Positions 10,800 through 23,269 of a DNA stretch of 64,000 bases are shown piece by piece. The translations under genes were made by a program, and so were the position numbers. The stretch comes from Membranipora membranacea. Its lineage: Eukaryota; Bryozoa; Gymnolaemata; Cheilostomatida; Membraniporidae. The notes under the pieces were generated by a model. That model had not been told where the DNA came from and made no database searches. It worked only from the letters and a program-made list of their open reading frames with translations. Location of the stretch: assembly GCA_914767715.1 (NCBI GenBank), contig OU612074.1, positions 21,064,062 through 21,128,061 of the forward strand. Direction: 5' to 3'. Position 1 is the first letter of the stretch. Every line of letters starts with the position of its first letter.

Positions 10800-11546
10800 G
10801 GCCACTCCAAATAAATACCTTGATCTAGATGAACGCCCGCCACCTTGTCAGGGCCCTGATAAAATAAAAATACTGCCAGATGCCAGTTGAAAATAGTCAT
10901 GAAATAGATAGATATTTTACCTCCTTGTCATTTGACCAAGTAAAACAAAAAACATATACCCCTAAACGCCTGTCAATTCCCTATATGTATGCACATGGTA
11001 TGCATGATATATAATTTTATTACCTATGGTGAATGGTGACTCAATATGGATGAAGAGAACAAAAAATATAACATGAAAATAAAATTCGGTCTTTCTTCTA
11101 CTTCATATTCCATCGTTGATTTTATAATATGATACTGATTTGCCAATTAGTAGTGTGCTTGCCCATTGAGAGGCAACCTAAAATCTTTTAAAATAATCAA
11201 AATGGACTCAGAGTAGGAGGCGTGGCTTGCTACTCTTGTGTCGATGGCTACTTATTTGTATACAAACATTCTGAAAGCACATGGCTTTCAATGTGAGTGA
11301 GAGGCATTACATTTTCAAACACTCATGAGGTGGCAGGGACAACCATTCAAGATTTGTGTATGTGATTGAAAATAAAAAACGTTTTGCAGCTAGGCTACTT
11401 GGGTTCAGGGTATATTGATGTAGTAAAAACAATATTTCAACTCCAGCTGTTTTTTAGGGCTAAGATATAAAATAAAAAAAAAACACCTCCTCCACCTACA
11501 AATCTTCGAATTGTCATCTAGATCAAGGTATTAATTTGGAGTGGCC
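10800..11546. mobile_element. Harbinger-like MITE, 747 bp
   Basis: Terminal inverted repeats of 33 bp with one mismatch start GGCCACTCCAAAT and end TTTGGAGTGGCC. They are flanked by the 3-bp direct repeat TAA (10797-10799 and 11547-11549). GGCC-type ends with a TWA target duplication are typical of PIF/Harbinger. The interior has no transposase frame, so it is non-autonomous. Confidence 0.75.
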
Positions 11547-11549
11547 TAA

Positions 11550-12194
11550 GAGTCAAATAAGTATGAGTGCCCAACATGTACCTGCCCCTAATAGGTAGTA
11601 AGTAAAATTTAAGTCAGGATTATACACCAAATTCTGTGTGGTGCTAAGTGAATTTGTTCACTCGATCAGTTTAAGTGATCAGTGTGTTGTGCTGCTTGTC
11701 ATTCCTCCTCTGTTACCGTTATACCGAAATCCTTAATTATATCAAATAAATTTTCTGCTGTCAAGGTTTGCCCAACCTCTACTCTGTTCGAAAACAACTG
11801 CATCTTAAACATAAACTATATATAATGTGAGAGTATCAAAAAACTTCAAAGAATTGCTCAGTTGTATTTCACTAATTATTCTGAATATGCCAAGAATATG
11901 TTGATTTCTTAGGTATTGTTAATTTGAAAGCAAAAGTAAATATTATGATTCAAGAATGGCTTCCTGTTCACAAAAAAACTCAGGAAAGAGAAGTCTTGTT
12001 AATGAAAAACAGCCTTTAGCCTTTGATTAAGCATCACAATAGTCAAATATAGTTGAGAAATAGGTAGCTTCATTACAATACTATTTGTAGAACCAAACGA
12101 TGCAACAACTGATTTTTCTTTTTTCACGTCACTCTTCTTTCTAATCTTCACTCAAAGACATCACTTCACACTATCATTGTATGCCCCTATTTTT
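11550..12194. other. Non-coding region
   Basis: No coding frame or structured repeat was recognised between the MITE and the CAC microsatellite. Confidence 0.4.
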
Positions 12195-12268
12195 AACACC
12201 ACCACCACCACCACCACCACCACCACCACCACCACCACCACCACCACCACCACCACCACCACCACCAC
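12195..12268. repeat. (CAC)n microsatellite
   Basis: About 24 uninterrupted CAC/ACC triplets. There is no coding context. Confidence 0.95.
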
Positions 12269-14123
12269 AATATTAAACAAAACATAACTAAGTATAGGTC
12301 AAAATCAGCAAAATTGTGAGTGGAAAATAAAGATGATGGGTCTTTGCATTCAATATGGCTATCAATGTAGATATTACAATGCTACGATTTATAACTTGCC
12401 TGTTGTTTCACTGATCATTTTACCAGTTTCCATATTTCATTAGCATTTATATTTTTCATACAATTTAAGAGAAAAACAAAGTTGTTTAATTTTAGGCAAC
12501 TGTACAATTGGACCAAGAAAGAATTCAAGCTTCATATTTGCCATTACAGGGAGATTATTCTAGCCTGAGATGGCTCCACTTGTAAACAGAAGTTCAATAC
12601 GCGAGTGATAACATTAGAAATCTCAAAGCTTTAACTGCATTCGCCCTAGCAATTAATTTTCTGTAAGACTTTGAGGATTCTCAATGTTCTCATGTGAATA
12701 TCTTGTTTGCATTGCTCCCAAAAGAATTTTACATATGCCGAATTTATTCTTTCCCACCAAATTATCTTAACAATGAATAAATATTCTTTTTATTTTACAG
12801 AAACAGGAAGGCATGTTTGGCCTTTGACATGGTCCAAAATTAGTGGGAATTGTCTAATACTTCTAGCTAACTACACCACTACATCATTGAAAATGTTAGC
12901 GCATAACACCTAGACATGAAACTGGTGTTTTGTTATATGACGGTAGTGTCACTGAATATAAGACTGGGTGTGACGGTGGTTGATCAGTACGCTAGCCTAT
13001 GTCAACCATAGACAAAAGGATCATAAGAGTAAGCAGCCATCATAATTTATGTCATAAGCTTATCATACATAGTGATCTCTTATTTATGTGGTGTTAGTTT
13101 CTACTGATCAGCTGATTTTATATGTACTAAAGGTCAGTAATTGTAGGATTTTGGATGTATGGACTGAGCTGGAGTAACCTGGGTTAAATTACCGCATGGA
13201 TTCAGTTTAGAATAGCAGGCCAACCCCTGGTGTCACTAGCGGATCTCTTGTCATTCACAACAGTTGGTTAAAAAAAAGGATATTTTGCGTTGTGGTTTTA
13301 GGTATATAGAAGGCTGTTATCTTCTATACCCCAGGTAACACTTTAATGGGATTATAGCTGAGATATTATTCTATGGTGGTTGGCAGCTGGAGTAGGATGA
13401 CGAGCCTTTGCCGAGGAATGACACAGCCTTCACCAGTGTGTATACACAGACTGATGAGTTCTGCTCTATCAGTTCATTAATAAGTACTGCAAAATTACAA
13501 AGAGTCTGGGGTCTGGAAAAAATTAACCTTGAAAGCTCCCCCAATGGGATTCGAACCCAAAACTTGTGCGGCACTGATCTCCTTAATGTTCCTAAAAATC
13601 CATTTATGTCTTCGTCACAAAAAAACATAAATTGTTCAATAACAATAATCAGATAGACCAGGATTAGCATTGCCTCTTATCTATTATTTCAAGATTTTCA
13701 AAGCTCTACAACATGTCAGTCAATATGCCGATGATAATATAGTTTTTTTCATTCATAGTGTTTCATGTCATGAAACATAGAATAAACCTGAATATTTGTA
13801 CAAGAATTTATTTTGTCAAGATTGGCACATGGTTAAGTTACTATTCAGAACAAGCATCAGGGCTGTTGAGCATTCAGGTGTCAGTTATTAAAAGCCTAAG
13901 CAACAACTGGCCGTATATTTTAAGCTCAAATTGTGAGAATAAAGCATTGGGATATTCAAGCCCGATTATGTTTGATTCATTTAATTGCTCGAATACCATC
14001 AAATGAAGAAATTAAAATAAGAAATGCAAGGTAATGAGTGAGTGATAATAAAACAAGCCTCCACAATAGCATTATAATAATAACATTGAAAATATGCCTG
14101 ATTTAGATTTCAGTTCATAGAAG
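12269..14123. other. Non-coding region with a tRNA-like fragment
   Basis: No gene was supported. On the minus strand around 13545-13575 there is a B-box-like GGGTTCGAATCCC within an overlapping pair of open frames (13371-13670 minus, 13408-13656 plus). This pattern is typical of tRNA-derived SINEs rather than protein genes. An interrupted A-rich region follows. Confidence 0.35.
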
Positions 14124-17100
14124 TCATAAACTTTTAAAAAACTCCTCATTTGTCTCGGCTACCCATTTTCCTCCATCTGTCCCATCAGCGTGTAATAGTC
14201 GTATCAATGTGTCAGATGGTGTAGAATCTCCAATAACTCTTATCACATCAATTCCTGGATATTCTGTCTCATCAGCACTTGACTCTGAGGCCTGATCTTC
14301 TTCCTCTGCACTCTCTTTGATTGTACACAGAAATGGTGTTCTTGAGATCTTCCTCATTTTGTACCCAAGAAAATTTCTAGAAAGTCATATTGGTGCAAAT
14401 CAAAGAAGTTATTGTAGGTTCGCATGCGTTGAAGTCCTGTCATGTACTGATTTTATATTTTATAATCATTGTGCATTCATATTTCATATATAAATATTTT
14501 TTATCCAGTGATGATTTCAAATTAATTCATAGCTTGACGACATGAAATACATTTGCAAAAGTGTTAATTTTGATAGAAAAACTTGATTTGTCAAAATACT
14601 AATTACTTCATTAAACATGGTGGAGTTTGGTGAGATTTGATCACCTACCTTGCCCTTGCTTCTCTCCGCTTCTTCTCTCTTACCTTCTTCTTAGCTTTAC
14701 CGACCCACTTCGATGTCATATTGACAATACCTGCCAATGTACTAATTTTGGGTAACCGTTTGGCTTCATTTATGTCAAGCTGTTTATCAATTGTGGTATG
14801 GGAAACCTGGAAAAGGAATTCAACATATCAAATATACTTCTTCTGTATTGGTTAATGTCCGTTGCACAATGGGACCAACGCTAGGGGTGGAACGACCTCT
14901 TGAGGTTGGAGTTGAATTTCGGATATTTGACCTCGGATTCAACCACAAACCAGATTGGATATGTGTTATGTCTGATCCAAGATGATACATTTTTAATCAA
15001 CACTCACTTAGCATCATTTATCTAACTAAAAATGACAAGGAAAGAAGTATGATAGTCATTAATTTGTAGTTCAGATTAGATAATTGAGTTTGGCTGAAAG
15101 CACTCAGCGGTGATCAGTAGGCATTCAATACCTATCTCATTTTCATAGCTGATGATTTTGTTGCTGATTAAATTTGATGGATGTGTTTTTTCTGCTGAAA
15201 TTGAGAGAAGCATCTTTACTCAGATCGCTGTGAATAAGACATAATTTTTTTGTCCAATGATGTTCTGTGTAACAAACTATTTACTTTAATGTACAAGGTT
15301 ATCCTCTTCTTCAAAGTAGGAGGAGAATTCCTATCCTAATCACAGCAGAGAGTTTGGGACATATGAGCAGGGAATTTGTTCAAATTCAGTGATTATAAAC
15401 ATCGGGGTTTGAGTGATCCTGGCAAATTGAGTGTCGCACAAATGCTTGTAGTCAAGAGATCTTTGTACTCATTAAGGTAATGTCAAAGACCGATCCGAAT
15501 ATCAACATATCATATACCGTTGGAAAGCTGCCGAGCTACTGAAAATGAATACCTGAACAAAAACTTGATTCGATGACGTTGTGTCATTAAAGGAAGGAAA
15601 TGAGGCAGAAAACGCTGTTTTTGTCAAAGCAGGTGGAGGAGTCAAATTAATTGCAAGAAATTTCAAAACAGGTGGAATGTATACTTATATATTGAGTTCA
15701 TAGTAAAATTTGATTTTCTTTGATATATGACTAGTCTAAACTGACTTTTTACGTCACGCCATACAACACATTTTTTTGTGAAGCCGTGAAAATATGTGAA
15801 ATTTCAATCATTAATTCAGAACAGATCATCATCATCATCATGAAATTTCACATATTTTCACAGGTTCACAAAAATAATGCATTGTATGGCGTGACGTAAA
15901 AAGTCAGTTTAGACTAGTCATATATCAAAGAAAATCAAATTTACAATGAACGCAATCTCTAAGTATGCATTCTACCTGGTTTGAAATTTCTTGCATTTAA
16001 TTTGACTCCTCCATCTGCTTTGACAAAAACAACGTTTTCTGCCTCATTTCCTCCCCAAAATGACACAACGTCATAGAATCAAGTTTTGGTTCAAGTATTC
16101 ATTTTCATTAGCTCAGCAGCTTTCCAACGGTATATGATATGTTGATATTCGGATCGGTCTTTGACATTACCTTAAATGATACTTTCAAATAAACTGTTTG
16201 TGTGATCCTCGCACCGCGGCTGTTTGAGTGATAAGTTGCTCCTTGTAAAGTATTATATCCAATCAGATACATGCGCATTTAAATTAGGGTAATTGTTCAG
16301 GGAAAAGATTGTTGACGCTGTTTATCCATGTATTCAATGACCTTAACTGTATAATATGGTGCAAAAATACAGCTGCTTGGACTTAGCGTTTGTACGCGTT
16401 ATCCGGATCCGATCCGAGGTTGAATTTATCGACCGATCCGATATCCGATCCGAGGTTGCCTAACCCTGATCCGTTCCACCCCTAACCAACGCTACATAGG
16501 TTGGCCTATTCCTGATTTTTATACTGTAGAATCGCTTAGTATCCAATATGCGATACAACCAACTGGCATGTAATGCGCTGTGTTGTGTTCCGATTGGTAT
16601 TCTCCATTCGTTTTCTACATATGAGATGACATCTGACATTGATCCATTATATGCGCAAGAGACAGGTTTTAGTTGCTAACGCTTTGCTACCTAGACATAT
16701 CGCACCTTTCTTCTGCTAATCACACGTAGTAGGGTGATCACCATTTCAAAGGCATTCTTCCAGCGGTCCCTGGCAAGGACTATTTCCTTCTGTCTTCTAT
16801 TAAGACTGGTGTCCATCTCTGCCACCAACAGAGGGAACAGACCTCCAGGCTTCATATAGAGTGTGTCATCATAGAACATGGCTCCTGGTTCTCTCCTTAA
16901 TATGACAATGGTTAAAAGTGAGGACCATTGTAATCTGGAGTGTCCTGGAAAACTTCTTTAGTGCTGAGGTATTTGCCTTAGAGATGCAAATGTAAGCTAG
17001 GTTTTACTTCATGGTTTATAAGGTGTGAATTTATTTAACCTCGCGCTAAATGTTTGAGAGCTGAGGTGAGAGTTCATATAAAAAAGAGAAAGGAGTGAAT

Positions 17101-17871
17101 ATTAGCTAGCATTAAACTCAGGTATTTCAGTCTTGCGCTGAAAACATACAACAATTTGTCATGTCTATGGTGTTCCCAGTCAGTTAAATTTTATTTCTTA
17201 CCGACATCTCTCAATATGTCTGTGCAGGGCAGCATGCCCAGCCACCCACACTTCTTCGTCCCCATTGGATTGATCCCGAGGACGACGAATCGGTCTTCGG
17301 CAAAGTTTAGGCGGAGAATATTTTTCCTGCTTGTCGCTTGCAAGATTTTTACCACATATACGGATTATCTCAGGACACTGGTGTCCTGAATGTCTTAATT
17401 CACATGTTTTATTCCTTCTCTGAAAAATATTAAACCCACTCAATATTTAGCCCATATGTGTAACCAATCACATAATAGCCCTTGCAAAGAACTGATTACA
17501 CGTGCCAAACTACCGATTGGCCAATAAGTTCTGCAATAAAAAATCACTACATAGCTGAGGGTGCAAAAAGCTGCTCCTATGGTAGCAGCCACACACACAC
17601 CCATCAAGCCAATGAGTATACATCATACTTTCATTGAATTGGTCTTCGTGCAATAAATATAAATTGAAAAGATGTTCCTTCAACATAAGAAACACTGAGT
17701 TGATGGACAACAGGGTACGTACATTGTAGTGGTTGTCTGTAATCTGTAATCTGACCATTTGACTCCTCTCAGGGACATAACATCTCATTGGTTCAGAAAT
17801 CACTCTGACATCTTCATAATCATTGGATCTTTGACAAACCACCCCTGCCTGGTTGAAATCTTTTCGATACC
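14124..17871 (-). CDS. C-terminal exons of an unrecognised single-pass membrane protein
   Basis: Exons on the minus strand are 17871-17500, 17419-17202, 16895-16706, 14806-14649 and 14376-14124 (TGA at 14124). All borders are GT-AG and phases join exactly (0, 2, 0, 2). The first exon encodes a likely extracellular stretch (GYRKDFNQAGVVCQ...) and then a hydrophobic helix (ILIGLMGVCVAATIGAAFC, TLSYVVIFY). To read both, the frame must slip by one base near 17620. The cytoplasmic part is basic (RRNKTCELR, KKKVREKKRREARAR). It includes RWKNAFEMVITLLRV and ends in an acidic/serine tail and the C-terminus EFFKSL. The intron between the third and fourth exons contains the hAT element. No family is recognised. 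It probably continues the N-terminal exons at 18.6-21.1 kb, but one linking exon is missing. Confidence 0.6.
14882..16484. mobile_element. hAT-type non-autonomous element, 1.6 kb
   Basis: The 13-bp terminal inverted repeats are perfect (TAGGGGTGGAACG and its complement) and are flanked by a perfect 8-bp target duplication ACCAACGC (14874-14881, 16485-16492). TAGGGGTG-type ends with an 8-bp duplication are diagnostic of the hAT superfamily. Subterminal repeats of CGATCCGA and GAGGTTG type occur near both ends, as is usual for transposase-binding regions. There is no transposase. It lies in an intron of the 14.1-21.1 kb minus-strand gene, and a TTAA-flanked palindrome is nested inside. Confidence 0.88.
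15476..16171. mobile_element. TTAA-flanked palindromic MITE nested in the hAT element
   Basis: This is a 696 bp near-perfect palindrome. The left half (15476 to about 15810) is repeated in reverse complement from about 15838 to 16171, with an ATC/CAT-rich spacer between. Ends read GGTAATGTCAAAG and the complement, and TTAA flanks both sides (15472-15475, 16172-16175). A TTAA target is used by piggyBac-like and some Kolobok-like elements; the ends do not clearly decide between them. Confidence 0.8.
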
Positions 17872-18570
17872 CTTTAAAAGATAACAAAAGATTACCAAAA
17901 GAGTTATAATAAACTATTTACAATATCAAAATGCATTATAAGAACATCTTATCTTATCAGCAATGCAAACGTTTAGTATGTTTTCTCTTTTTATTTCTCA
18001 GACTAGCCTCAAAAAGTAGCTGATATGATTATAGAGTATGGTTTAATTGAATTATCAACTCAGCAGTACTATGCTGAGTATAGTTTTTGATTTTAGAGTG
18101 GACATTGATATTTGCTGATGGCTGTATTCCTTGTATAACACCCAAAATGAAGCTTGTGGCAGTATTAAGTTGCAGACTGGCGTATTGTCTTGAAATTCAT
18201 GTTGGTTATATATTATATATACCGATCGGATATACTTTTTTGAGAATTTGCATTTTTTAACAAAGTACTTTAAACAAGGTGTGCCCTATGCCAATCTAAT
18301 CTCAAATATGGACAACTATCATCACAAGGGTACAAGCGCTGATGGTACTCCCGGCAGCGTCCTTTACCTTTCTACAGTGATGTAATAATTGATTCAGATT
18401 CTGGAACTGATTCAATTCAATTCACTATTACATCTTAATTTTAAGTTTGAATCATATGTCTAGCTCCAGAAGTCTGAATATAGTTGAATCCAATCCCTTA
18501 CAGCGATAGCTGAATTGAACCTGATTCTAATTGATGATTAAATTTAGTTAAGTTGAGTTGGGAATCTCAC

Positions 18571-21062
18571 CAAACAGTTTGCAAAAGCATTTTCACAAAG
18601 GTTTTATCCCTTGCAAGGGCTCTGAAGACCCTATCCCGTCAAACATAATTTACTTTGCATACTTTTTGGCCATTGTTGATAATCAGGTATAAAATTTGAT
18701 GTTTGGCAGTGGAAGGGTTGTAATTCTATTTCTATTCTATTTTTGAAAAAGGCAATGTGCGTTTCATTCCTTCCCATTGTTGAACTTTATTACTTGTCAA
18801 AAATACTTTCCTCAGGAAATATTACATACTTGACGAGTTCATTGCTCTGATTCGGTTCTCATCAGGAGCTTGTATATATCTGATATACTCCTCTGAGAGG
18901 TTTTTTGTATCATCCGGATGCCTTGTGACTTTCGCCCCTTTGATCTGTGAGCCGTCAGCTGGTGAATCTGTGATGCTTTTAGACAGTTTAGCTAAAAATT
19001 AGACAATAATTACCTCTCACCTTTCTTATGATGGTGGTTTCTTAAAATTACTTACATTGTCTTACAATTCCCTAGTCAACATTATTATCACAATGCTATG
19101 GTAATTTTACTACACTCCATCTTGCAACTGATTTTCTGAATTCAATGACATGAGGACTGAATCATAGTTACCGAAGTTGAGTGATTGTCGATGAATGAGT
19201 CATTGGCAAAGGCATTAGGTAAGAGGTAGATTTATGGTAAATTCATTATCCGAATGCATTTTCAAGAGAGTTCATGTCATTTTCTATTGGAGGTATTCAT
19301 TTAGCAATATTGATCATAAGAACATATCACCAGAGTATTCATATGTCTCGCCTGTCAAAACTAAAAGTGGCTCACCATTGATTCTTGTGTTCTCTCTTGA
19401 TGTTTGTGATGGACGGTTATCTGACATATCTATCATATTGGTTCTCTCTCTGACACTAAGTGCTGCCATGCCCCTTGTCTGTAGATGAAGCCCGAGAGGG
19501 GTCAGTCCTAAATGTATTATAGGTAACAATGTGTTATTATCCAACTGTGAGTTAGTGAAACCCAACTCATAGGACTAACATGACAATTTAACTTACAGAA
19601 GAGAAAGGTTATCCGTTAATCAAACATAGACGAACATAAAACATAGACATGGAGATAAAACTGAAGACAACTATAATTACAGATGTGGCAGTGAAAAAAT
19701 TCACTGGTTGATATTTCTTTTGTGTATGTTGGCAGCTCCTGCCTCTTTTTTCCTGTTGGAGATAAACATATTTTGATATGTTGATTTCATTACAATGATA
19801 GCGTGTCTCACATAATTGTCATGCTATCAGTTATCATCTGCACAGTCCAATAGATAACTGATCAAAGAAATTGAAGGCTAGATGACTTTAAGGATTATAT
19901 AAAGTAATATTTGGAGTGTTACCTTACCCTGTGTTGAGATGTTCACTTGGATGCCCAGCGTCCATGACAATTTAAATGTGAGCCTGACATGATAACTTTG
20001 AATTAGATTTAGCATGCCGAGCAAATCATCGGTTGAAGTGATCATTATACATTTAACTGTTTTACACAGACCTCATGATATGTGTAGCAAGTGAGAGCTC
20101 AGAGGACCAAAGTCACAGTCTTGATGTCTCATCGTTACTCCTCAAAGGTACTAGGGTTTTTAAGACCAATACCCTTGTGTCCATGTCTATGTCTATGTCT
20201 TTGTCTATGTCTATGTCTATGCCTATGTCTATGTCTATGCCAAGTGCATGAGTTGATGGCTGAGGCAATAAGGTTATTGTACTGCTGTTTTTTTAAAGTT
20301 ATATATCAATATCATTCTTTATATAAACAATGAATGAAGTGATTCGATTTCTATGCTATGCTATGACAATATTACATTTGGCTCAGGAGTGATCCCAAAG
20401 TGTCTATATTATCACATAAAGAGCAACCAGTTTGGAAGCCAGGTCAAGTGATTATAGTACCTGCTGATTTGAGCACAATCTATTCTAAGACCCTGTTGTC
20501 TGTTTGTACCAGATGGGATTCAATTTCATGAAACTAAGCTTTCAGGGGCCGGGTAGATATTTTTTTAGACCCTGGCTCTAATACCTATTGTTCTTGAAAG
20601 TTATTTATTGGTATAATTGTGATTATTACTGAGCCTAGACCCTCACCAACCGAAAAGTCTTGGTGTGGCCATTGGCATGAGATTGTAGTTGACCTGTAAC
20701 ATCAATTAATTAGCTACATTGGTACATGAGCATTGTTGCTGCTTATATTAATGTACTGGTATGGAAATTGCAGAATATTATAATTACCTGGTACATTTAT
20801 GGCTGCCAAACCTTTTATAGAACTAAGTAACATAAGCTGCATCCTTGACATTGATCTTAAATCCACATGCTTTGTTAAATTATCAGCCCACAGAGTTCAG
20901 CTACCACTATTGATCTTAGGAAGTCATTGAGAAGACAAATCCAGATAATTTCCGTATGTATTCATATGAAACATTAGATTATAGTCAGTGGAGAATTATC
21001 AAGTCCTACCTGGAGCACAAACCTGCTTTTAGGAGCTTTGACAGCTTCTCATGGTTCGCCAT
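18571..21062 (-). CDS. N-terminal exons of the same unrecognised gene (tentative)
   Basis: Minus-strand exons are 21062-21010 (ATG; MANHEKLSKLLKAGL), 20811-20788, 19983-19928, 19507-19376, 18991-18830 and about 18619-18571. Every junction is GT-AG and the phases chain without a stop (2, 2, 1, 1, 1). The joined product includes a short ankyrin-like run (LGIQVNISTQ then GLTPLGLHL). A polar serine/arginine/asparagine-rich region follows, then a charged stretch with EEYIRYIQAPDENRIRAM and ARDKTFVKMLLQTV. There is no signal peptide. The acceptor of the last exon is uncertain, and its phase does not match the exon starting at 17871, so at least one exon between 18.57 and 17.87 kb is missing from this model. 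It may instead be a separate gene that ends in that gap. Confidence 0.45.
20180..20240. repeat. (TCTATG)n hexanucleotide repeat
   Basis: About ten copies of TCTATG with single-base variants. It lies in an intron of the minus-strand gene. The plus-strand open frame across it (CLCLCLCL) is only a product of the repeat. Confidence 0.9.
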
Positions 21063-21784
21063 GTTGTTGAAGTAGTCTGACTGTGCCAGTAAAGTACACA
21101 ATATCAGTAATAATCAGTTGGAATGAGAAGTACTCGGCTTTGTATTGTATGGTTTCATTTCAAAGACACAACTTATTGGCAGTCACTGGTACTAGTTGTA
21201 GCTATCTGTACTTGTTGGGAGAATTTGTTGTTTAGACTACGATATCTTTGAACTAGCCTTATGCTCAAATACAATGCTAATATTTTAAATGACTAGACGA
21301 GGGATGATATCTTTATACTGGCTCACTCCTCCAGGTATATTGTTTAATTTATTCTCACCAATAAGCCAAGAGACCTGGACACATCCATACAGCAGGATGT
21401 ATATTCATTAATCTTCCAGCAGCTAGATTGAGGATATACAGTATTTATAGTGTTGATGGATTTATCACACATCATCCTCTAAACGTATTTGAGATGGATA
21501 TATACTAGAGACTTTCCCCTTTGGTTTTTCTCCTTGTATTGTTATGATGAGTTGAATGGAAATGAATATACGTGACTCATTGAGATGAAGTGTTCTCCAC
21601 TATCCTGTTTTAGTGGTATGCTGCTGAGAGCATAACTTCAAAGATACAAGGAAATTCATGATAAGTTACAAAAAGTGGTACGTAGCTGTTTTTTTCAAAT
21701 GTGACACATTTTGTAAGCGATACATGATTATACATAAGGTATTCTTCCTCCTTTCCTTTCTGCTTTTGTTTGTGACTATTGCAG

Positions 21785-21881
21785 GAGACATGCCTCTCAT
21801 TGCACTTCCCATGTCATACCAACCTTCTTCAAAGATTGAGCCTTGCATGCTACCCAATAAGTGTCAAAATTTAGTACACAG
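21785..21881 (+). CDS. Possible isolated internal exon
   Basis: A strong pyrimidine tract ending in GCAG at 21784 is followed by an open frame starting GDMPLIALPMSYQPSSK. It runs to a CACAG/GTACTG donor at 21881. No partner exons were found and the product is not recognised. It may be chance in AT-rich DNA. Confidence 0.2.
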
Positions 21882-23269
21882 GTACTGGTTTCGAAACAGG
21901 ACACTACCTGTAGTCATAATGTTTTTTCTTCCTGACCTCAACCCTCAATCAACAGCTAGCTATTGTTAAAGAGTGGATGGAACACTTGACATGAATAATG
22001 AATAATGTGTGGTTTTTCATTTTTATAAAGTTTCCAATGGGTGTATCAAATTTTAATGGAAATAGATTTGGGTCCTTGCATCCTTGAATTCAGTTTCTGA
22101 ATTCATTATGCAGTTTGAACATTTGCAGATTTTCAAAAATTTTATATAGTTAAAATTTAAATCTCAGTCTAATTCTTGGCACTTTTGATTGAAGGAATAA
22201 CCTGGATGGGATATCAGTTTTTTCTATGATATGTTCAAATCAAAAAGTGAATCCTCCTCATTGTTTGCAGTAGATGTTTCTGAGATTGAAATTTCAACTC
22301 GTCTTCTCAAAGAACAATGTATATCTTGAGGTCTACATTTTTTCTTCAAGTTATGATTTTTGATATCAGCCTTATCGATATATTAAGCATCAATTCTACT
22401 GTGCTCTATCAACTACACACATAGCCAGATTAGAAAAGAGTTTTTTCATACTTTCGTGCTCACAATGATTTTACACCAAGAGAGAGAGGATATAGTGAAA
22501 TTACTGACTACTATGCTTTGACTCACCTTATGGTCCAACCATTCTTAGAACTGATTAAGTCCGTTAAATTTTAACTCGCATAACCTCATTTTGGACAATT
22601 AGTCGCAATGGCGGACCCCTCGTCAATGTTTAATGGGCTGATCGGCGATTGGATATTCTATATCAGAGGGTATATTTTCAAGTGCTGGTAGCAATCAATC
22701 CAATATCCAAGTTATCTTCATGCTGACAAGGAATCAAATATACTGTAGGTCCACTGTGTGTCTGCGCATCCAAAATGCAATAAAAAGGGCCCCCTCATTT
22801 ATATACAGAATTGAAGGATTTCCTGTGGGCATTGTTATGGGCTCAGAATGAGCCCTATTGGTCCCAAAGTATAAGCTGCAGACTGAATAATTTTCTCTGC
22901 TTCAAAGATGATAAAATCAAGGAATTGGAAACATAATTTATTAGATGTATCGACGTTATTTATAGATGTATTGATATTCATATGAGGCAGGACCCTTTGA
23001 ATTAAGAAATAAACACACAGTCTACCAAAGAATGAATTATCACGGAAACTGGTCATGACGATGATAAACAATCGTAAATCTTTGTTGAACACTGCTGGAT
23101 AAAAAAAGTAGTCGTTGCCGTGGTGATACTTGAGTTGCTCCCTATTACAACAATATGATATTACAGAGGGTGTCTTCTGATATAGTTATTGGTCTTGATC
23201 CATGAGTACATAGAAGGGGGAGGGCTGATAAAGCCATGTCTCACAAAAACATCCCCATATATGATAATC
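21882..23269. other. Non-coding region downstream of the GPCR
   Basis: No gene is well supported. A plus-strand ATG in a good context (CAATGGCGG, near 22608) opens a short frame ending in a possible donor, but nothing else supports it. A minus-strand open frame at 22835-23092 has no recognisable feature and may be GPCR 3' UTR. Confidence 0.3.

Noticed and set aside
13371-13670. 99-codon minus-strand frame with KFWVRIPLGEL
   Set aside because: The frame crosses a tRNA-like B-box (GGTTCGAATCCC), and overlapping frames on both strands are typical of SINE-derived sequence. There is no other support for a protein.
16201-16500. CGATCCGA-rich sequence considered as a regulatory site cluster
   Set aside because: It is the subterminal repeat zone of the hAT element, mirrored near the other end.
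20091-20333. Plus-strand frame with CLCLCLCL repeats
   Set aside because: It is a direct translation of the TCTATG hexanucleotide repeat within an intron of the minus-strand gene.
22608-22690. ATG in a good context (CAATGGCGG) as a first coding exon
   Set aside because: The frame is short and the donor weak; no second exon was found.
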